DNA from: CAZKMM01 sp964592965
GTDB lineage: Bacteria; RBG-13-61-14; DRUE01
Length of the DNA: 8,556 nucleotides
Direction: 5' to 3'
Assembly (NCBI GenBank): GCA_964592965.1
Contig: CAZQJX010000107.1
Span: forward strand, 1 to 8,556
The translations under genes were made by a program, and so were the position numbers. The notes beneath the pieces are model-generated. The model worked only from the letters and a program-made list of their open reading frames with translations, did no database searches and was not told where the DNA came from. Positions 1 through 5,403 of the stretch are shown piece after piece; the stretch's first letter is position 1; every line of letters begins with the position of its first letter.

Positions 1-117
1 ACAGGCGGGATTCCAGCGAATTAAAAATAATTCAAAAAACAAACTTAGAAAACTTACTATAAATAAATTTAAATCTTGATTTTTAAATCGCTTGACCATT
101 TCTATTAAAATAGAAAT
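1..117. other. AT-rich left-edge non-coding stretch
   Basis: After about 20 GC-richer bases the sequence becomes very AT-rich with stops in all frames, so it looks intergenic. The first bases could be the tail of a plus-strand gene from outside the window (frame 1 stops at 22-24, frame 3 at 60-62), but nothing distinguishes these frames. An imperfect direct repeat of the form TTTAAATC...TTGA occurs near 68-78 and 82-95. No RNA gene or clear promoter was recognised. Confidence 0.4.
98..117. repeat. perfect 9-bp inverted repeat just after the stop of the small membrane-protein gene
   Basis: The arms ATTTCTATT (98-106) and AATAGAAAT (109-117) are perfectly complementary around a 2-base centre. 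The dyad directly abuts the stop codon (118-120) of the minus-strand gene. It is nearly all A and T, and no T-run follows on the minus strand, so it is a poor intrinsic terminator. It could be a protein-binding dyad or a 3'-end RNA structure. Only the symmetry and position are certain. Confidence 0.5.
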
Positions 118-516
118 TTACAATGGCTCAGTTGGGATTTTGATGGTTTTTTGTGCTTTCATCTGAATGACAATCTGATAGTTTCCAGGAAGTTTAATTA
201 CCTCTGTATAAAAACAGCGCAAAGTAGAATCTTCACCGGGTCCGCCTTCAAATTGAAAATCTTTGGGCTTAAGTTCAGGCAAACCCAGATTCTTAGCCTC
301 TTTTATAAGATTTTCAATAATGCCATCTAGCCCTATCCTGACATAATCCCTCATATAATCTTCCATTAACTTCTCAAAGCGGGCTTTGCGAAGATATGGT
401 GCACTAAAAACCGCACCAGCCCAGCCTACCAGCGCCAAAAAAGCCAAAACCAAAACAACTTTAAGCTTAAACCCGCCTTGTTCTAACATTTTCTTATTTG
501 AGTGATTTCCAGGCAT
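118..516 (-). CDS. small single-pass membrane-anchored protein, function unknown (132 aa)
   Basis: I do not recognise this protein with certainty. It has a short basic N-terminus (Lys8, Lys9, Lys17, Lys19), one hydrophobic segment at about residues 18-38, and a roughly 95-residue tail. The tail starts with charged helices and ends in what look like beta strands. Membrane anchor, then a Pro-Tyr, helices and a short strand-rich end is the plan of DUF4845-type proteins, which is a resemblance only. The N-terminus (Gly-Gly-Phe-Lys-Leu before the hydrophobic run) looks prepilin-like, but position +5 is Val rather than Glu. I chose the ATG at 516 because GGAGAGG (530-524) lies 7 bases upstream; an in-frame ATG at 543 lacks this support. 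It overlaps the preceding gene by 23 bases, so the two are probably translationally coupled. Confidence 0.75.
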   Translation of the reverse strand: MPGNHSNKKMLEQGGFKLKVVLVLAFLALVGWAGAVFSAPYLRKARFEKLMEDYMRDYVRIGLDGIIENLIKEAKNLGLPELKPKDFQFEGGPGEDSTLRCFYTEVIKLPGNYQIVIQMKAQKTIKIPTEPL

Positions 517-751
517 TTTTGTTCCTCTCCAGCTCCATCGCATAGTTGAACGCTTCCATTTTATCCTGAAAGGTCTTTACCTCAGGAAGATTCTCCAAAT
601 CTCGGGAATCTGTGGAATCACAAATCACCTGATACTCAACCTCTCCCCCTTGCCGAACCTTTACCACCGCTACAAACAGCTCGCCATTCCATCCTGCTAC
701 TTTCTCCTTCTTTCCCATCATAATTATCTCGCCTTTTGGCTCTTGTGGCAT
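494..751 (-). CDS. small soluble protein, function unknown (85 aa)
   Basis: Not recognised. There is no signal peptide or membrane segment. Residues about 24-45 alternate hydrophobic and polar residues and probably form two or three beta strands. After a Ser/Asp-rich turn, residues about 60-80 form a likely amphipathic helix ending in Lys/Arg/Asn. This strand-strand-helix plan is common in very small domains such as DUF2188-like proteins, but no diagnostic motif supports a family. The ATG at 751 has AAGGAG about 9 bases upstream; an alternative ATG at 721 (residue 11) has a weaker site. It is the first gene of a minus-strand pair. Its 3' end carries the ribosome binding site and start of the membrane-anchored gene, so the two products probably act together. 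Confidence 0.65.
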   Translation of the reverse strand: MPQEPKGEIIMMGKKEKVAGWNGELFVAVVKVRQGGEVEYQVICDSTDSRDLENLPEVKTFQDKMEAFNYAMELERNKNAWKSLK

Positions 752-801
752 TAACTTTCTCTCCTTGTTGATAATTGCTGATTAATAATCTCTTTTATTT
801 C

Positions 802-830
802 ATCATATTATTATATGCCCCATATTGCAA
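802..830 (-). promoter_or_regulatory. predicted sigma70-type promoter for the minus-strand small-gene pair
   Basis: On the minus strand, TTGCAA (830-825, 4 of 6 to TTGACA) is followed after 17 bases by TATGAT (807-802, 5 of 6 to TATAAT). Transcription would start near 795, leaving a leader of about 44 bases that contains the AAGGAG ribosome site. A second TATAAT (815-810) lies within the spacer but has no matching -35. This is consensus matching only. Confidence 0.45.
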
Positions 831-847
831 GAAGATTTCTTTTCGTC

Positions 848-875
848 TTGACAATCGCCCTTTCTCTGGCAAAAT
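848..875 (+). promoter_or_regulatory. possible promoter for the CoA-enzyme/RNase J pair
   Basis: A perfect TTGACA (848-853) is followed after 16 bases by CAAAAT (870-875, 4 of 6 to TATAAT). The start site would be near 882, only about two bases before the ATG at 884 or about 14 before the GTG at 896. If real, the message is nearly leaderless, which would fit the weak ribosome binding site. The -10 is imperfect, so this is tentative. Confidence 0.35.
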
Positions 876-883
876 CACAAAAA

Positions 884-2044
884 ATGAGAGTAAGTGTGCT
901 TGAAAACATAAGAATTATTGACCTAACCAGACTCCTTCCCGGTCCTTTTGGAACAAATCTCCTTTCTCTGCTAGGTGCGGAAGTTATTCGGGTGGAATCT
1001 CCTCAGGAAGAAGATTATGCCCGAATCCTTCCTGCATTTTTTCAGAGCATCAATCTCAATAAAAAAAGTGTCACTATTAATTTAAAGCATCCTAAAGGAA
1101 GGGAAATCTTTTTTTCGCTCATTAAAAATTCACACGCATTGGTTGAACAGTTCCGACCCAAGGTGATGGAAAGATTGGGGCTAGATTATGAAACCTGCCT
1201 TCAGCATAATCCCAAGCTTGTTTATCTTTCTTTAAATGGCTATGGCTCATCTGGTCCCTATGCAGAAAAAGCCGGGCATGATTTAAACTATATCTCTCTT
1301 GCTGGCATCGCTTCCATAACAGGAACAAAAGACCGCTCTTTGGCAATTCCAGGAGTGCCGATAGCAGACCTTGTTGGCGGACTTTATCTTGTAATAGGTG
1401 TGCTTTCAGGACTGCAATATGTCCAAAGAAAGGGCAAAGGCATAAAAATTGAGGTAAGCCTTTTTCAAGGTGCGCTCAGCCTTGCCGGACCATTTCTCAG
1501 CGAATATTTTTATTCTGGTGGAGAGCCAGCTCCCTGCAAAATGGACCTAAACGGCGCCCTTGCCAACTACAATCTTTATCAGACAAAGGATAACAAATGG
1601 GTAAGCCTTGCTTGTTTAGAGGGAAAATTCTGGCAGAAATTCTGCCAAGCAGTGGGGAGAGAAGACTGGCTCGCACGCTCCTTAAAAGGAAAAGAAGAGC
1701 AGGAAAAAATCAAAACCGAGCTTGAAGAGCTTTTCCGCTCCAAAACCCAAAAGGAATGGGAAGAGTTCTCTCAAGCTCATCCTGACTTTTGCCTTGAGCC
1801 TGTAAGAAGCTTTCCAGAAATAGAATCCGACCAGCTGGTGCAGGCGCTGGAATTAATTCAGAAGGTATCTTCTCCTGATGGAAAGACCTACAAAGTGGTC
1901 AAGCCTGCCATTAACTTTCCTGAATTAAGCTCCAGCGCCCCTGCTCCTTTTCCAGCCAAAGGTGCTCATACTGCCCAAATCCTAAGAGAGCTTGGTTATT
2001 CGCAGGAAGAAATTGAAAAGTTAAAAAAAGAAAAGGTAATTTAA
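884..2044 (+). CDS. CaiB/BaiF-family enzyme, probable alpha-methylacyl-CoA racemase type (386 aa)
   Basis: This is a class III CoA-transferase-fold enzyme, expected to be cytosolic and to act on CoA thioesters. The N-terminus is canonical (IRIIDLTRLLPGPF, then LLGAEVIRVE), as are the RPKVMERLGLDYE segment near residue 91 and the family C-terminus (Gly-Ala-His-Thr, then a helix ending in Ile). The residues used by alpha-methylacyl-CoA racemases are all present: His132 in AGHDLNY, Asp162 in PIADLVGG and Glu246 in ACLEGKFW. This favours epimerisation of a 2-methylacyl-CoA over CoA transfer, although family members are often misassigned and the substrate cannot be read. The frame stays open back to an ATG at 815, but those 23 extra residues are not family sequence, so I chose 884. 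A GTG at 896, with GAGAG just upstream, is a serious alternative. The length is normal. The RNase J gene starts 3 bases after the stop, indicating co-transcription. Confidence 0.88.
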   Translation: MRVSVLENIRIIDLTRLLPGPFGTNLLSLLGAEVIRVESPQEEDYARILPAFFQSINLNKKSVTINLKHPKGREIFFSLIKNSHALVEQFRPKVMERLGLDYETCLQHNPKLVYLSLNGYGSSGPYAEKAGHDLNYISLAGIASITGTKDRSLAIPGVPIADLVGGLYLVIGVLSGLQYVQRKGKGIKIEVSLFQGALSLAGPFLSEYFYSGGEPAPCKMDLNGALANYNLYQTKDNKWVSLACLEGKFWQKFCQAVGREDWLARSLKGKEEQEKIKTELEELFRSKTQKEWEEFSQAHPDFCLEPVRSFPEIESDQLVQALELIQKVSSPDGKTYKVVKPAINFPELSSSAPAPFPAKGAHTAQILRELGYSQEEIEKLKKEKVI

Positions 2045-2047
2045 ACT

Positions 2048-3697
2048 ATGACCTTTCCAGCCCCTTCCATTAAGGTGCTTATTTTAGGTGGTGCGGGCGA
2101 GATAGGTATGAATTCTCTTGTTATAGAAAAAAACCATCGCCTGATTATGATTGACTGCGGACTGGCTTTTCCTGCTGAAGAAAATCTGGGAGTGGAGCTT
2201 AAAATACCTGACTTCCAGTGGGTTATTGAGCGGGCTAAAAATTTAGACGGAATCATTCTCACTCACGGGCACGAGGACCACATTGGCGCCCTTCCCTATC
2301 TTTTAAAACACATCAAGCCGAAAATCTATGCCACTGCTTTTACTCTTGAGCTTGTTAAAGAAAAGCTCCGTGAGCATAAGCTTTTAAAAAAATCTCTCCT
2401 TAACCAAATCTATGCCGGTGAAAGAATAAAAATCGGCGAGTTTGATATGGAGTTTATCCAAACCAGCCATTCCATTGTTGATGGTGTGGCAGTGGCTATT
2501 CACACCGAGCAGGGAATAATTCTTCACAGCGGTGATTTTAAAATTGACCCCACACCTATAGATGGAAAAAAGATGGATTTAACAACCTTCTCCCGCTTGG
2601 GCGAGCAAGGCGTGCTTGCCTTCTTTTCAGACAGCACCAATGTTGAGCAAGAAGGATATACACCGAGCGAGCGAGAGGTGGGAAAGGCTCTACTGGAGAT
2701 ATTCCAGCAAGCTAAAGGAAGGGTTATTGTTGCGGTATTTGCCAGCCATATTCACCGAATTCAGCAGGTTTTGGATTGTGCTCATCAGCTTAAAAGAAAG
2801 GTGCTGGTTTATGGAAGAAGCATAGAATCCACCACCAAGATAGCGCACAGGCTCGGATACCTTTCTTATCCACCTAATTTATTGGTCTCGCTTTCGCAGG
2901 CACAAACTATAATTCCAGAAAGACTGGTTATTCTCACCACTGGCAGTCAGGCAGAGCCGAAAAGTGTGCTGAGGAAAATGGCAAGCTCTGCTCATCCCAA
3001 GCTGAAAATTATCCCTGGTGATACGGTTGTTCTTTCCAGCAAACTTATTCCCGGAAATGAAAAAGCCATTGAAAATATGATTAATGATTTGTATCGGCTG
3101 GGAGCAGAGGTCTTTTATGAAAAAGTAAGTGAAATTCACTGCTCAGGTCATGCAGGGAAAGAGGAGTTAAAGCTTATGCTGGAGCTGGTCAAGCCCCTCT
3201 ATCTTGTTCCTATTCACGGAGAATATCGCCATCTGGTTAAGCATAAGGAGCTTGCACTAGAGATGGGAATGAAGCCCCAGCAATGTCTTATCGTGGAAAA
3301 CGGAAGCCTGATTGAATTTAAAAACAGAAAAGCACAAATCAAAAAATCTATTGAGCTTGTCCCTGAGTTTGTTGATGATGGAAGAAGGGAAATCCCTGCT
3401 CAGATTGTAAAACAACGGGCGCAAATGGCTTCACAGGGTGCGGTGTTCGTTTCTCTGAGCAGAAACAATGAAAAGAGCTCATTTAAGCTCAAGCTCAAAA
3501 CCTTTGGACTTGTTCCTGAGCGTGAATATCAGGGATTAATTTTTGAAGCTCAGAAAAAATGCGGTGAAAAAATCAAACCATTATTGGAGCTGAATGCTAG
3601 CAAAGAAGAGCTGGAAAAAGCAATTAAAAACTCAGTTAAAAAATTCTTTAAAAAACGGCTCGGAAAAAACCCTGCGATTATTGTTAATATTTTTTAA
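2048..3697 (+). CDS. rnj: ribonuclease J, metallo-beta-lactamase/beta-CASP family (549 aa)
   Basis: RNase J enzymes are cytoplasmic, two-metal ribonucleases combining endonuclease and 5'-3' exonuclease activity in mRNA turnover and rRNA maturation. The metallo-beta-lactamase core opens with GGAGEIGMN (14-22) and has the metal-binding signature HGHEDH at 73-78. Further ligands are His141 (TSHSIVD) and Asp163 (HSGDFKID). SDSTN is at 194-198. The beta-CASP insertion includes ASHIHRIQQ (233-241), and the core resumes with SGHA (366-369) and PIHGEYRH (388-395), where His390 is the last ligand. The remaining roughly 120 residues match the usual C-terminal domain, with a Lys-rich end. The length is typical and no catalytic residue is missing. 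The ATG at 2048 has only a weak AAAGGT about 10 bases upstream, so translation may be coupled to the CoA-enzyme gene 3 bases before. J1 and J2 cannot be told apart here. Confidence 0.96.
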   Translation: MTFPAPSIKVLILGGAGEIGMNSLVIEKNHRLIMIDCGLAFPAEENLGVELKIPDFQWVIERAKNLDGIILTHGHEDHIGALPYLLKHIKPKIYATAFTLELVKEKLREHKLLKKSLLNQIYAGERIKIGEFDMEFIQTSHSIVDGVAVAIHTEQGIILHSGDFKIDPTPIDGKKMDLTTFSRLGEQGVLAFFSDSTNVEQEGYTPSEREVGKALLEIFQQAKGRVIVAVFASHIHRIQQVLDCAHQLKRKVLVYGRSIESTTKIAHRLGYLSYPPNLLVSLSQAQTIIPERLVILTTGSQAEPKSVLRKMASSAHPKLKIIPGDTVVLSSKLIPGNEKAIENMINDLYRLGAEVFYEKVSEIHCSGHAGKEELKLMLELVKPLYLVPIHGEYRHLVKHKELALEMGMKPQQCLIVENGSLIEFKNRKAQIKKSIELVPEFVDDGRREIPAQIVKQRAQMASQGAVFVSLSRNNEKSSFKLKLKTFGLVPEREYQGLIFEAQKKCGEKIKPLLELNASKEELEKAIKNSVKKFFKKRLGKNPAIIVNIF

Positions 3698-3736
3698 GCT
3701 CTTGGATTTTGCCAAATGCATCAGGCAGAAAAGCTT
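3696..3736. terminator. weak imperfect hairpin between convergent genes
   Basis: The 51-base gap between the convergent RNase J and ferredoxin genes contains nested complementary segments: AAGCT (3696-3700) with AGCTT (3732-3736), and TTTTGCC (3707-3713) with GGCAGAAAA (3724-3732, one extra G). The two pairings compete slightly for base 3732. The stem is interrupted and there is no strong T-run on either side. A bidirectional terminator is expected in this position, but the structure is a poor match. Confidence 0.25.
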
Positions 3737-3748
3737 GTTAGTTAAGAA

Positions 3749-5287
3749 CTATTCGCCCTTTTCTTCCAGCAGGTCTGAGCTTTCTAGGTCAATGCCTCTT
3801 TTTATCGCTTCCTGTTTATATGAGCCCTCTTTTAGGCGTATTTCTCCACTTTTTGAAACTCTTATTGCTGATTCTCCTTCCACAGGACAGGCATACTCAC
3901 ACCAGCCACAGCCATTGCACCTGCTTGGAATTACAATCGGTCTTCTCATCCCTTCAATAGTGTGGAAGACAATGGCATTGTAAGGGCAAATCTCATCACA
4001 AATTAAGCAGGGCTTGTTCCAAGCCCAAACTAAGCATCTTTCTTTGTTAATCTCTGCGGTTCCGAGTTTGGCATATCTTTTTTCTTCTACTTCTAGATGA
4101 CGCAAAGCACCCGTTGGACAGACCATTCCGCAAAGATTACATTCCTGGTCGCAACCAGCCATCCTCATCACCATTTTGGGAGTGGCAAATCCCATAAGTC
4201 CCTGCTCTATCCCTTCTGGCTGAATAACTTTGGTCGGGCAGATTTTCATACACTCGCCACAGCGGGTGCAAAGTGCGAGAAAATCTGCCTCAGGCAGGGC
4301 ACCAGGCGGTCGGATAATATCCTTCGCTCCTGATTTATTCACAGGATAAGCTCGTGCAACCATACCTGCACCTATACCCAAAGCACCTGCCAAAATAAAC
4401 CTTCGGCGAGAAAGGTCAATTTTATTCATTCGGTCTGCTTCAAAATAGCTGATGCGGTATTTAATCGCATCCGCAGGACAGCGCGACTGGCAGATAAAAC
4501 ATTTTATGCACTCCGCCTCCCTGTCCTGCCAATTGTCCTTTTCTATGGCACCTGTTGGGCAGGCTCGCTGGCAGATTCCGCAGTTAATACACCGCTCGCT
4601 TATCCTTTTGGCAAGTAAAGAAAACCTAGAGAAAATGCCCAAAAGCGCTCCCAGCGGACAGAGATTGACGCAGAAAAATCTCGGCTGGAAATAGCCCAAG
4701 CCGATTATTACAAAGAAAATAGAGGCAGTTAAAAAAATCTGATTGTAGCTTGGCAGAGTTATTTCAAGGTAATAAAAATAGCTTAAATTCAGCTTGGAAA
4801 AAACCGGTTGAAAAATATCCAGTAATAATTTACCAACAACCGCTCCCAAAGGATAAAAAACCAGAGTATAAATTCTGGTTATGAGAGGGATAGGGTCAAG
4901 CAAAAATCCAAAATTTACACCCAGCAAAGCTGAAAAGATAATCACCACCAGCAAAAAGTATTTTAACCAGAAAAGCTTTTGCCTTTGGCTAAAAGACCTT
5001 TTTCGCCAAATAGTGAGGTCAAAAAAATCAATGGTCGCTCCCATCGGGCATATCCAACCGCAAAACACCCTTCCCAAAAGAGCAGTAAACATTAAAGTAA
5101 TCAATCCCATCCAGAGCCACTGAAGAACACTTCTTTGAGTAATAGAGCCGATAATCTGAGCAAGCGGGTCAAATCTCAAAAACAAATCCGAAGGGATTTT
5201 GCCTGAATAAGGAAAGCGTGCCTTAAAAAGAAGAAAAACAAAAAATCCCCAAACCAAAACCTGAACTGCCCGGCGAATTCTTGACAT
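3749..5287 (-). CDS. NapH-NapG-like fused membrane polyferredoxin with internal Tat-type motif (512 aa)
   Basis: A membrane electron-transfer protein, probably passing electrons between the quinone pool and a partner enzyme. Residues 1-285 look like NapH/MauN: an Arg-rich start, about five hydrophobic segments (near 7-22, 55-75, 105-125, 135-157, 183-200), the paired membrane motifs CGWICP (76-81) and CVNLCP (206-211), then two [4Fe-4S] motifs (Cys233/236/239/243 and 260/263/266/270). Residues 287-512 look like NapG/MauM. They begin with a twin-arginine motif, SRRRFILAG (293-301), and an Ala/Gly-rich hydrophobic stretch. Four further clusters follow (Cys340/343/346/350; 379/383/386/390; 418/427/430/434, with wide first spacing; 457/460/463/467). 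In the nap and mau systems these halves are separate genes. The frame extends upstream to a TTG at 5383, but family start and promoter position favour the ATG at 5287, which has a weak ribosome site. No nitrate reductase or other terminal enzyme lies nearby, so the partner is unknown. Confidence 0.88.
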   Translation of the reverse strand: MSRIRRAVQVLVWGFFVFLLFKARFPYSGKIPSDLFLRFDPLAQIIGSITQRSVLQWLWMGLITLMFTALLGRVFCGWICPMGATIDFFDLTIWRKRSFSQRQKLFWLKYFLLVVIIFSALLGVNFGFLLDPIPLITRIYTLVFYPLGAVVGKLLLDIFQPVFSKLNLSYFYYLEITLPSYNQIFLTASIFFVIIGLGYFQPRFFCVNLCPLGALLGIFSRFSLLAKRISERCINCGICQRACPTGAIEKDNWQDREAECIKCFICQSRCPADAIKYRISYFEADRMNKIDLSRRRFILAGALGIGAGMVARAYPVNKSGAKDIIRPPGALPEADFLALCTRCGECMKICPTKVIQPEGIEQGLMGFATPKMVMRMAGCDQECNLCGMVCPTGALRHLEVEEKRYAKLGTAEINKERCLVWAWNKPCLICDEICPYNAIVFHTIEGMRRPIVIPSRCNGCGWCEYACPVEGESAIRVSKSGEIRLKEGSYKQEAIKRGIDLESSDLLEEKGE

Positions 5288-5323
5288 CTTCAAACATTTT
5301 AGGCAGGAAAAATTAATTTGACA

Positions 5324-5352
5324 ATTATCTTGACTCTCTGCCAAATTTTCAA
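5324..5352 (-). promoter_or_regulatory. predicted sigma70-type promoter for the polyferredoxin gene
   Basis: On the minus strand, TTGAAA (5352-5347, 5 of 6) and GATAAT (5329-5324, 5 of 6) are separated by exactly 17 bases. The start site would be near 5317, giving a leader of about 30 bases before the ATG at 5287. This supports the internal ATG over the upstream TTG at 5383, which would lie upstream of the transcription start. Confidence 0.55.
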
Positions 5353-5374
5353 ATTCTCCAGAAATTGGTATAAA
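5346..5374 (+). promoter_or_regulatory. predicted extended -10 promoter for aroF-galA
   Basis: TTTTCA (5346-5351, 4 of 6) is followed after 17 bases by TATAAA (5369-5374, 5 of 6). The -10 is preceded by TGG, forming an extended -10 (5366-5374). The start would be near 5381, leaving a leader of only about 23 bases, too short for an attenuator or riboswitch. Its -35 overlaps that of the divergent ferredoxin promoter. Confidence 0.55.
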
Positions 5375-5390
5375 ATTGGGCAAAAACAGC

Positions 5391-5397
5391 GGGGGTG
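5391..5397 (+). promoter_or_regulatory. ribosome binding site that decides the aroF start
   Basis: GGGGGTG ends 6 bases before the ATG at 5404 and pairs well with the 16S 3' end, allowing one G-U pair. The frame also contains a GTG at 5395, but that codon lies inside this site, so ATG 5404 is the likely start. This gives the family's usual N-terminus. Confidence 0.6.
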
Positions 5398-5403
5398 ACG
5401 AAA

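Noticed and set aside
1..117. Possible tRNA or other RNA gene at the left edge
   Set aside because: No cloverleaf, T-loop consensus or GC-rich stem is visible; the stretch is simply AT-rich.
815..883. Hydrophobic, signal-peptide-like N-terminal extension of the CoA enzyme from ATG 815
   Set aside because: The enzyme family is cytosolic and its canonical start aligns with 884-896. The stretch carries promoter-like hexamers and has no ribosome site before 815.
3594..3983. Plus-strand open frame of 129 codons across the convergent junction
   Set aside because: It overlaps the end of RNase J and runs antisense to strongly conserved ferredoxin coding sequence, with no family features of its own.
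5318..5346. Plus-strand TTGACA (5318-5323) with CCAAAT (5341-5346) as the aroF promoter
   Set aside because: The spacing is 17, but the -10 matches only 3 of 6. The extended -10 at 5366-5374 is much better placed and closer to the gene.
5288..5383. 32-residue N-terminal extension of the polyferredoxin from TTG 5383, including a Cys-X2-Cys
   Set aside because: It has no ribosome site, lies across the predicted divergent promoters, and precedes a normal NapH-type start at 5287.
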